This document shows, piece after piece, positions 39,594 to 50,300 of a stretch of 64,000 nt of DNA. How positions within the stretch are numbered: position 1 is the stretch's first letter; each line of letters begins with the position of its first letter. The translations under genes and the position numbers were made by a program. The notes under the pieces are model-generated. The model did no database searches and was not told where the DNA came from. It worked only from the letters and a program-made list of their open reading frames with translations. Source of the DNA: Vitis vinifera (lineage: Eukaryota > Streptophyta > Magnoliopsida > Vitales > Vitaceae); contig NC_081819.1 of NCBI RefSeq assembly GCF_030704535.1, positions 16,149,501 to 16,213,500 on the forward strand. Reading direction: 5' to 3'.

Positions 39594-39860
39594 GTCAGGC
39601 GATTCATAGCCGGCGCGAGACACGAAATTTGAATCCATGAATCCAAAAACCGCCGCCCGTTGAAGCATAAACCCTAAACTACTCTCTACAGTCTACAAAG
39701 CTCTCTCTCATCTTCTTGATTACAATACTTTCCATTCACAAACCCTAACCGCCACTCCCACGCTCCCGCCCTGCCACCGGCCTTCTCAGTGCTGAATCTG
39801 TCGATAACTTCCTCAGGGAAAATCTTCGCCACTCCTCCGGTTTCTTCCTACGAATCAATG
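39594..39860 (+). promoter_or_regulatory. Orphan GC-rich, promoter-like patch with telo-boxes
   Basis: About 270 bases stand out as GC-rich in deep AT-rich surroundings. They contain AAACCCTAAAC near 39670 and AAACCCTAACC near 39740 (telo-box motifs frequent at 5' ends of plant housekeeping genes), CTCTCTCTC tracts, and an open stretch reading GLLSAESVDNFLRENLRH then SSGFFLRIN, ending at a donor-like GTATGA near 39858. There is no start codon in that frame and no downstream exon before the MADS gene. It may be the severed 5' end of a gene or a non-coding transcript start. Confidence 0.4.
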
Positions 39861-40542
39861 TATGATCTTGGAGCTCAAACAATGAAATCCCTTTAAATGC
39901 CTTTAGTTTCTAAATCTTGATGGGTTTAAGAAAGGAATCCGAATTTGACAGACGAATTTTGATCAACTTTAGGAACCATTTGGTTGCTGAGAAAATCCTA
40001 AAAGGGGAAAACGAAAAACGGAAGTCTTTCTTGCAATTAAAGTACCCATGGGTCTGATCAGAATCTATTTCACCTCATATTTTCGTGTTTAGTGAAAGTA
40101 TTACACAACCATGTCTCTAAATTCATAATGCATCTTTTATAATAAACATTTTTCAATTATCTTATATATATGTCATCCATGTTTAGCAAATAAATTTATT
40201 ATTTAAGATTAATCAAAGTAAATATTAATTAAAATTAATAAGGATAAACATGTCATTTTGATGATTTACAATAAATTTTTTAGAATTATTAATTGCATCC
40301 ACCAAATCCCTTATCACATCCACATATTTTTTATTTTTTTATGAAAAAAATAAAATTTATATTAAATATTTTTAAAATACCATTATCCTTGTTGCTACAA
40401 ATCATGACAACCAATAGCATCTTGTGCTATTGCCCATAAACAACGATTAAATCATCAAGTAAGAAATATTGATTCTTATCAAACACAAAAAAAAAACTTG
40501 ATCATATTAAATACATATGAATATTTGAAGAATAAAATATTA
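39861..40542. other. Intergenic DNA, no gene seen
   Basis: AT-rich; includes the 3' flank of the minus-strand MADS gene. I found no exon continuing the patch at 39594-39860. Confidence 0.4.
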
Positions 40543-41442
40543 TTATGCAATAGGTGTATAATCTCTGGCTATTTGAGGAACATTCATCATCATTTGATTC
40601 GGGATGTATGGAAGTATTGGTGGTAGCATGGCAGGCGGGTAGTAGCACGATGATGGTCCAGGATTGCTGGACACTATATTCTCCAAAAGTCCCGATGTGG
40701 GATCATAGTAAAATGGGTGTTGCAATGGCGGAGTATATTGAGTGTTGTTAGTGCCGTTAGATGGGCCACTGAATTGAGAACTATTAGTGTTGTCGCTTGT
40801 CATCATCACCTTAGTCATTCTTGGATTCATCATAGGAGTCATAGGGTTTGGTACTAACGACATTGAGTCAATCATGCCTAGATAGGGAACATGCAAGCTC
40901 TGTGTTGATGGCATTGCATTGTTAGGATAACTAGGGTTTTCCAATGCAGGCCCTTCTAAGAGAGTTTGACTCATCTTCAGTAACTCAACCCTAGACTTGA
41001 TGACTTCAAGCTTAGTGCCCAATGCATTCACGAATTCCCTAAGTTGATCCACTGATAGATCATTCAATCGGTCGTCCCATGTGGAGTATTTAGTCTGGTC
41101 TGCACCTTGGTGACCTAATTTTGAAATATCTTTCTGGATCTTCTTAATCCTTTCCTCGAAAAAGCCTGATAAATCTAGGGTTTTCAACCCTCTTTCCTCC
41201 TTGCTATGTTCTTTGTACCTATTGATAATGGATTTCACCTCCTCAGGATTTGAAGGCCAAAATATTGGCTCCATAGGGCGATCATCTGACGTCCAACTAT
41301 AGATGATTACACATGCATCAACCCCACAAAGAGTTGATATTTCATATGTTTTCTTCTTCAATCCCATCGTTCTCTTTTGGAAGGTAATTTTTCGAGACTT
41401 TTCTTTAGGAATGAGCTCCAATGGCAACCTCGATCGACCCAT
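40543..41442 (-). CDS. Type I MADS-box transcription factor, M-gamma (AGL80-like)
   Basis: DNA-binding regulator of the M-gamma group; characterised relatives act in the female gametophyte and endosperm. A single uninterrupted 299-residue frame, as usual for type I genes. The MADS domain starts at residue 1 (MGRSRLPLELIPKEK, SRKITFQKRTMGLKKK, YEISTLCGVDACVIIYS). An M-gamma-type extension follows (PIFWPSNPEEVKSIINRY), then a coiled coil (WDDRLNDLSVDQLREFVNAL), then a Pro/Asn/Ser/Met-rich tail. The ATG at 41442 is chosen because the MADS domain starts there; an open frame continues upstream without an ATG. A TATA-like box about 510 bases upstream and a donor-like AAG-GTACTT near 41898 suggest an intron in the 5' leader. 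Subfamily is inferred from domain features. Confidence 0.9.
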   Translation of the reverse strand: MGRSRLPLELIPKEKSRKITFQKRTMGLKKKTYEISTLCGVDACVIIYSWTSDDRPMEPIFWPSNPEEVKSIINRYKEHSKEERGLKTLDLSGFFEERIKKIQKDISKLGHQGADQTKYSTWDDRLNDLSVDQLREFVNALGTKLEVIKSRVELLKMSQTLLEGPALENPSYPNNAMPSTQSLHVPYLGMIDSMSLVPNPMTPMMNPRMTKVMMTSDNTNSSQFSGPSNGTNNTQYTPPLQHPFYYDPTSGLLENIVSSNPGPSSCYYPPAMLPPILPYIPNQMMMNVPQIARDYTPIA

Positions 41443-41952
41443 GTTGTGTTCTGCCAAGGAAGAATTCTTCTCAAATTTCCCACCAAAGCTTGTAAACAAA
41501 TATGTTAAAAAAAAAAATAGAATGAAACAATAAAACTAAAGACTCTCATACATGATTTACAAAACATGCTTTTTAAATTTTATCAAACATTTTTTAGACA
41601 AAAAACGTTTTCTAAAATTATTATCAAAATTTTCGAAACCTGTGATTTTTCTCTTCCTTTGAAGAATAAGTATTTAAAACAATTATATTATAAATTCAAT
41701 AAAAGAAAGAATTTTGAAATGGATATATGATTTAACTTTAACAAATGCAGGTAAGAAATTGAGAAGTCGATTGAAGATTATATATATGTAAAAGAATTAT
41801 AAAAGTAAAAAAGAAGTAATACATGTTTGAACATGAAGTAATGCAATAAGGAAAAAGAAGAAGCAAGGAATTTGGGAGAGAGAAAGAGAGAGGAAAGTAC
41901 CTTGGCTGTTAATGGAGAATTTCTTTAATTTGCTTTATGAGAACTCTTTCTT

Positions 41953-41962
41953 CTTTATAGAG
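41953..41962 (-). promoter_or_regulatory. Possible TATA box of the MADS gene
   Basis: The minus strand reads CTCTATAAAG. It would place transcription start near 41925. The long distance to the ATG then requires either a long leader or removal of a leader intron (donor near 41898, acceptor TTTGTTTACAAG near 41490). Confidence 0.35.
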
Positions 41963-43434
41963 GTTAGTGGCTAAAAAGAATTCAGAATATAATTATATGG
42001 AAGGAAAATCAAATACAATATTCACTTTCTATATATTTGACAAATATATTCCTAACCCACCCTTAATTCAGCATTGCTTTCTGTGGCTTACAACTTTCAG
42101 GTTTGACTTTGGGAGGGCCAAGTCATCATATCACAGTCCACTCTCTCATGGATTTTCAAATATTTTTTTCCCTCCATTTTCTCGGGAAAGAAACGGAAGG
42201 TTAATAATTAACAAGGGGTTTGAGCAAGCAAACAGGAGTGGGAAAATTATATTATGGTATTTTATTGAAGGTTGATTAGGATTTTAAAGTGTTTTTGGGC
42301 AATAATAGAAAGGAAATATTTGCCTATATGCTTAAATTTTATTAATTTATTTCAATAATTTTGATTTTTTTTTTTTTTTTTTTTGGTATTGTTGATATTA
42401 AAGTGGGGTGCATCAAATCATAAAAATTAGGTCTAATTGGGCACTAGAAATCCATGTTATTTACAAAAATTTTAGTATTAATTCAAGATTTGAGACATGA
42501 TATTCTGAAATCTTGAAAAACATTTGACCATTTGATCCTATAAAATCTTCAATTTTTATGGGACTTTCTATTCCAAAAAGCTATATTTTGGTGCAAAAAT
42601 ATATATATATTTTGTCTTTAATTTCCTTTTTTGAGAATGCTAGAATAAAGGTTTTATTAGGGGGGAAATTTAGTAATAATTGAAATTGAGTATTAATGAA
42701 AATTATATGTATATATATATATGGCCTAAATTATTTTTATTTGAATATGTGGAAATATTGAATAATAATTAGAAAAGTAATATTTAAGATTATTTTGCAA
42801 TTTCTTTTATGTTGAAAATGTAAGAGGGTTGTTAAATTATATGATTGATTGTAATGGAAAATATTAAGTTTTAAAAAGAAATTTAAAATAATTCTATAAA
42901 ATTAGGATTAGATATATAAATTCTAAAAATAAAATATAATTATGTTGTTATATAGAATATGAATGGACATAAATATCATGAATTTTATTTTATTTTTAAA
43001 TTATTTTTAAATTTTAATATTAAAAATTTATAAATAAAAATAGAATTAATAGAGTATATGAAAATTATTTAATTAAATATTAACAAATCTCCACTGTATA
43101 AATTTTTTTTCATGTATAACTTCATTATTTCTAATTTCTCTCAACCATATTATTATAAAATACTAAAAAATGACTTAATAACTTAATTTAAATCATTAAA
43201 TAAATTAAATATATTTGGTAATATAATTTAATATCATAATTTTAAGTTAAACATAACTTCAAGTATCAAGTTAAAATAGTTTATTTATTCTTAATCTCAA
43301 AATCAGATTCATGCGATCAGATTTTTAAATCTGTCTTTGGGACCCACTGTCAAGGGAATAATGCAACACCTTTTACTCGTGTTTTCAAAGCCTTTGTATT
43401 AATCTGATCATTAAATTTGTGTTCTGTTAATCTG
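41963..43434. other. AT-rich intergenic DNA with a MITE fragment
   Basis: No gene. About 43150-43290 carries TTAATAACTTAATTTAAATC and AAGTATCAAGTTAAAATAG, matching the interior of the MITE at 4566-5094. Direct copies of TAATCTGATCATTAAAT lie near 43400 and 43427. Confidence 0.4.
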
Positions 43435-43610
43435 ATCATTAAATGATATTATTACATACTGCACAATCGTATTTAACACCTTAATTATATCAAAGCATGG
43501 TTTAATCCTTAAATTGATATTTTTTTCATATCCTTATTTGTTTGGATTTACTTATATACGTAATTTTTTTGACTTATTTGTTTGGTTTGTTGTTATAATT
43601 ATTACCACCA
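43435..43610 (+). repeat. Displaced copy of NUP62 intron 4 sequence
   Basis: It aligns over ~175 bases with 27375-27560 in NUP62 intron 4, same orientation: CATACTGCAYAATMGTATT, ACACCTTAATWATATCAAAG, CATGRTTTAA, ATTGATATYTTTTTCAT, TTTTTTGACTTATTTGT. Flanking exon 5 sequence is absent, so this is an intron fragment or a repeat shared by both places. Confidence 0.7.
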
Positions 43611-44390
43611 AGAACCTAACCAACCAAGTGAGTTCTAAAAGCACTTATAAAGTTTTCTTGAGCAATAAAGCTTCCATTATTTAAGAGTCACCTAATATAT
43701 CTTCTAAAGCTTCATGAGCATCTTAACCTACCAAGCTAAGCATTGGGAGTCAGACTAACTTAAAAAAATCAAGTGGCTTGACTTGTCTAAGTATTGCACG
43801 AGGTCAGGAGACATCGAGGACATACCGCCTCAACTAGGTCTATCGAAGCAAGGAAACAATCACCCATTTGGACGCTTGTAGTCATCTTTTTTGCCTCCAA
43901 AAACATTACCTTCCCACTTTTTTTTCTTTTCATTTTATTCATTTCACAATTTCTTTATAATATATTTATCTTTTCAATTAAGATAAATATAGAAGGCCTT
44001 AAATAATAATAATAAACACAAGCAAAAACTCCCAATAATGATGGAAGAATGACATTTTGAGAACCAAAAAAGGGGAATCTGGATTCCATATATGTGGTGT
44101 AAACACCAAGCACCTTAGGACCATGCTTCCCAAATCACATTCGACGACCAAACTCCTCTATGAAATTTTGCCTAATTCCCACAAAATTGAACTACCATAA
44201 TACATTAACCAAACAATAGAAAAATTGGAGAGATTGCTCTTGTTCCCAAACCATATTTTCCATCTCAAACCATGAAAAGGGACCATTGGAGAAAAACAGA
44301 AATGACAAAAAGGCCCTTGTCGTCAATTGTTTCCCCGTAATAATAACAATAATACTGCAATACGTGCAACAACTCCGAGGCTGCTCTCCT
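43611..44390. other. Intergenic DNA and CCT1 3' flank
   Basis: No gene seen. The CCT1 3' untranslated region (minus strand) occupies the upper end. A small open frame near 43794-44006 has no recognisable features. Confidence 0.4.
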
Positions 44391-47300
44391 CTAATCTTCT
44401 TCATTCTGAGTTTCATCTTTGACAAGCTTGATCATGTCGTCAATTCGAAGAATTGTTATGGCTGCTTCTGTTGCAAACTGCACACCAGAAATTTCAGCTG
44501 GACTCTTTTGAAACCAAGTTTTATCATAAATATTAATTGTTTTGCAGCTTTTACCTGTAGGATCTTCACTTTGCTCATTGCAGGCTCAATAACCCCAGCT
44601 TCTAGGTTATTACGGACAGTTCCTTTTAAAAGATCCAGTCCCATGCTGCAAAAATTTTGAAGTCAAAAAAGATTCACATTATAAGCAACTGAAAAATTGC
44701 TCCTAGGGTTTCATAGTGTTTCTTTTGTTTTAAACTAGTTTTTTTTTCTTGGTTGTTTCAGACTAAATATATGTAATAAGAACTGCAAACAGAATACCTT
44801 GAGAGATGCTTCTTATCTGCCTTCGTTTGGGCAGTGTGGTGGTAAGCCCGTAGTTTTGCAACTAATTCAGTCGCGTCTTTTGCAGCATTCACAGCAAGCA
44901 CCTGCAGCAGACACATGCCACTAACTTCAATAAAATTCTCAAAACTGAAGATGATCAGATGAAGAACATGTGTATCATGCACTCAAAGATTAAACAGAAC
45001 CTTCGGTATTATTAGTAAAGATTCAGCAAATTCTGCAATTGCCAACTGCTCTCGGGATCCTAAAGTTGTTGCAAGGTACTCCAAATACACAGATAAAGCA
45101 GCCTCAACAGCACCTCCACCTGCTACCACCTGTATTTCAAATACTGACAAGTTGGTTGACAATCTTAACAATATTTAGCAAACTCTCATATTAATTATTC
45201 CTAATTTCTGACATCTTTCAAAACATAAATTAGACAGGATGGCTCATAATAATAATGTTCGAAAGTGATTTTTATCCTAGGAAATTGCCAAAGTGAATAT
45301 CCATCAAATGCATGCCAGACCCCTGAAGCGTGACATTTCTCATGCTCCAGGCAGCCTTTTAGGAGCCATTCAAGCAGCACATAAAAATGAAGCCTCTCCA
45401 ATTGTCTAAATATCAATAGAAATGAATGTATTTTGATTCACCTGGCAGTAAATGACTCTTGGTTTTTATGACACTGATAATGTAAGATCATTTCACAATT
45501 TTCTAGTATCCGTTCTCACTATCAATAAAATGTGCTCAAGCCTACACGAATATGAAGTCCTGTCAAAGTGTTGTGGTTCAACACAAATGGAAAAGAATCA
45601 ACAAGTTCTTCGTCATCCTTCAAATTTCTATAACTAGTGAAGTCAAATTTTACAAAATAAAATTAGCAAACTCACTTCCATGTCGCATTCAAACGCTACA
45701 ATTTTTTTGATAGGCATTTAGTAATCATAACACTTTTTGTATTGTATGATGTCAATAACCTCTTCATTTTAGTTGGTATATAATAATGTATCAGGGAAAA
45801 AAATACAATGATGCGTCACAGGTGAAATGCCTACACCTTTGCATATAGGCTAAAGAAAAGCAGACCCAACCTTCCAGGTAATTAGATTCCATAAACTCTT
45901 ATGAATAGAACACACAAGTAAATAATTTCCTGGCTGAATGGTACAGCTTATTACACCTTATCAGTCTTTTCAGTGTTCCCCTGTTATATGTCATGCCTCC
46001 TGTCCTTTCAATTATCCTCAAAGCAGTTTCAGTTTTAAGGAAGAATTTGATGGTAATGGCTCTCAACTAAGATGAGTTCTGACAAAATTGGAATTGGTGG
46101 TAAGTACTATCTTGTCCTATTCTTGTCTTCAGTTACCAAGATACAATCAGTATCCATATTTCAGAGGGTAGACAATAAGGGAAGACCAAACTGAGTCCTA
46201 ACTTAAGTCACTAGATATGTCTGAAGAACAAAGGTAACCAAATGAAACAAATATCAAGATCAATGCTTGATAAGCAATCCAAATTTCAAACAGAAAATGC
46301 ACAGAAAGAATCAAATTACTAGTTTATTCCACAATTTTTTACATATGTTAAAAAAAATCAAACTTCCAACAGACGGTTACCAACCATGGAAGAACAAAAA
46401 ACACAATTTTAAGCAAAAGTGGAACTTTAGACTCATAACCATGCATTTCAAAAATAAATTCAACTGCCAAGGTTTACCGTGTTGGATTCAAGGGTCCTCT
46501 TGACAATTGATAGAGCATCATGCAAAGCCCTATCCATCTCATCAAGCATATAGTCATTAGCACCTCTGAGGATTAAGGAAACCTGAACAATAACATGATA
46601 AGAAGAATCAGATTATAAAATGCAAGAACCTCATGCTGTATAACCATTGAACAGCAGATTGTAGAAGGTTAGTGATATAAATTTGAAATTCAATTATCTT
46701 AAACTCTTCAAACATTATTTATGTAACACAAACACAACAATTACTCAGTGCTTGTGTGCATATCTGTCTGTGTTTGTCTGTGTCTGACAGATATTTTTTG
46801 ATAGGAAGCTATCCTTCAAAGAAAGAGAAAAAGTACCTCATGGCAAACATATAAGTTTGATTAATTTATCTAAACTTCTATAATGAAAATTGAATACCAT
46901 TATTGAAGAAACAACAAATATAGCATGTAGTCTTATTATATTTACCACTGATGTATGCATCTTTTGTCATAATGTTTTTAGTTAGAAGTATATTCTCCTA
47001 CATCAAAATGGATAGATATAAATATTAAAAGTTTAATGAGAAAGATGATTAGACTCATACTTATATTTTCTCTGATACATAAGTATTTCAGAGGTATCCA
47101 AAGCATTCATATCCATTACTACATGCTAACATTCAGCATAATAATTAAAATTAATTACATACGCCGCTAGTCGTTTTGGTTCCTTTTATCATAATAACAT
47201 CATCATCTGCAATGCGTTCCTCCACAACTTCATCTGCATATCCAAGAAATGATGAATCAAATGTCTCATCCCCTTCCATGTCAGCAAACGTTGAAACCTG

Positions 47301-50300
47301 CAGAACATCGAAGGGTAACATAACGATAAACAAGATAAGTTGGGTATCTTTGACTATCATAAAAGATAAGCACAAGTAGCATAACATAATATCCATGTCA
47401 ATACATGTCTACAAGGAAAAAATGTTAAAACAAAAGTGTTAGTGTAACATCATTTGAAAACTTAAAAGATTTTGACAACGGTTAATAGGAAAGAAAATTG
47501 ACATGTAAGATCTAATGACAAGATCAAAGATGTAAAATTGAAAGCAAAGATTGTTATTGCTGCAATAACTCAAACAAGATTTGCCAGTATCATGCTAATC
47601 TGCCACAACAACCCAGTAGCTATTCTATAAACAAGATGTCAGTGAGCAGCTCATGGAGTACCAAAGAGGCAATTGAAAGATGCCATGCATAATGACTTGC
47701 ATGAGCACCAAATTTCAGTAGCTCCAATAATTTTGAAGCAGAAGGGGACAGCTACTGCTTTATCTTGAGTCTTTCAAGGAAACTGAGGTCCAATCTGGAC
47801 TGTTGGATTCACAAATTACTGCTCCTTCAAAAGGCTTAGATTGCTCTTTCAGTTTGTTCCTACAGCAGTCAATCAGGCATGAATGGGTTGGCTAGGTAAG
47901 GTGATCCAACACGGGAAGGTTTTTTCCTCCCCTCCTTTTAAACAGAAAAAAATCATTTCTATTAATTAAAAAGATCAAAAAGGCAAGCATCCTTCCACAA
48001 TATGCAAATCTGATCAAAACCAAAGAAATAACTCCTAAAAGAGGTGCAATAAAAGCTGCACAGCTGAGAAAGATAACAAAAATCTAGAAATGGACTAAAA
48101 TAAACACTAATTACAAGTGAAGGCGGCAAAAAATCCCCAATAAAAGACTCCAAATTTTGGGCTCCTTTTTTTATTTGATTCGCTAAACAAGAAACTCCCA
48201 ACAAAAGGGATGCCACAACTCTTAACAATATAAAAAAATTTGGTAGACCCACCTATCAAACCTCAATTCACCAATGCAAAAACAGTGGCATAATCTCCCT
48301 CCACTACAAGATTGGAAAAGCACAAAGATTTGGTCTGCAGAAAGCCCTCCGGAAAAGCTAGAATTTCAGCCTCAATAGTGAACCCCCACATAAGAGGTTT
48401 TTTCAGTAGAAGATTTTTTACCTCCTGAGAAACCTTCTAGGGTCCTCTTAGTTCCCCTTAGCAGACTTTTCAGGATATTTCATCCTTTTTTATTCTGGTT
48501 TGAAGGATAAATATTGTGTCCTATAAAAGTAAAAGGTTTCAAGGCTGTACGATAGACCTGAGAACTCATCAGCTCTTTCTATAGATGGCATTGTAAACCA
48601 TAAGATAGGCCTGAGAACAGACCAGGTCCTCCTATAAGTTAAAAGTATAAATCATACCCCTCAATCTGAGCTCATTGCACTTCAATAAGGCCTCTTGCTA
48701 GCAGGCAGCAGCAAAGAGGGGTTTCAGTGCAACATGATTAAATCCAAAATAAACATAAACTTACCAAGAGAACACAAGTTGCAACCGAAAAGCCTCACTA
48801 CACTGTGATCTGAGTGTTCATATGTGAGGTGTGTCTTGAGCACCATAAAGATATACCATCTGATAGCCTTGTCCTAAATACTACCAGTCAGCAGTCTCAT
48901 GATATGCATGGGACTATGGAACCCCCATTATGGACTTAAAACTTAGTTCATCAAAAATCAACACTAATTACAAGTGCAAAACTCTTGGACCTGTCACCAA
49001 CAACATTGATGATCATCTAAAAATCCGTCTAAAGAGGATACAAGACCCATTAAGCAAACTATTGCCCTCCATGCTTTCCATGAACAAAAACATTAAAGCA
49101 TTCTTATTTGTAAATTCCAAGAGCATATTAAAACAACCTCACCCGGTGATATCAATTGGGAAGCAGAGTTAAGAAACATACCATAGTTGCACCAGTTGCC
49201 TTGGCAACATGGCGCATGTCATCTTTCCGAACACGCCTCACAGCAATTGCCCCAGCCTCCACAAAGTACTGGAATAACATTTAGGTAGCCAAAATAGAAA
49301 AAGGAAATTTGTTATCCACATGAAGGAACAACTTTGCATATGGATATATCAAGGCACGATTACAAAACTTAAACCAGGAAGAAGAAACAGTCACACAAAT
49401 ACAAGAATGTTAACTAAATAATAAGTATAATACACCTACATTACCCAGATACCTAAAAATATCTGGGATACCAATTGGACATAACACTAGGTAGGTATGG
49501 GCATGAAAGGTGTCAGATATGCTTGTTTTTGATCCCACACACAGCATGCACAGCCAACTATGGATTAGAGGAATCCATTCTAGTTTTTCCTAGCTATTTA
49601 GCATTCTTATTTCACATAGATATTTCAAAATATTAATGGCCAAAGTCAAGCATCCTATGATATGATATGCAAACATTTTATTTTACGTAAGCAAATGATG
49701 GGGGAAAGCCTTTTAAAATATATTCAAGAAAGGAAGAGAAAGACATAAATAAACTTTTAAGTAAGATTAATATTAATTGGAGTTAAAGTAGGATTAGTAT
49801 TTAGAGTCAAATTAGGATTAGCTAATTAAGTTATAAGACAATTAGAATTAGAGTCATAATGGGTTGTTAGAATCCCAGTAGACTTCGGATTTCTTAGAAA
49901 ATTCTATAAATAAGGCTAATCAACGTAAATTAAAGTAATTTTTTATTGATGTTAATAATATTACATCTTTTTGCAAGTGTTGCAATTTTCAATGGTGAGA
50001 CTCCATTGATTTTCTTCTAGGTAAGACTCTTAAGGTTTCCATCTCTTCTCTTTTTATCTTCTTTCTATCTATTTTATTTTGTTGCCATGAACTTTATCCC
50101 TTGTCCCTCTCCTTAAATCCTAAAAATGTAAAAGCCTAGCCCACCTACTTGATTGTAGGCAACCACCCTAGGGTTGTCCTACATCAGCAAAGAAAAGGGA
50201 GGAATGGATCATTTCCACATTTTAGGGTTCAGAGTATGTGAAGCTTGTATAAACCCAAAGCATTGAACCAAGGTCATGGAGGATAGCAATAAACCCAGAA

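Noticed and set aside
41443-41499. Extended MADS protein start 19 codons upstream
   Set aside because: The upstream frame begins with TTG, not ATG, in a eukaryotic gene; the MADS domain begins exactly at the ATG at 41442.
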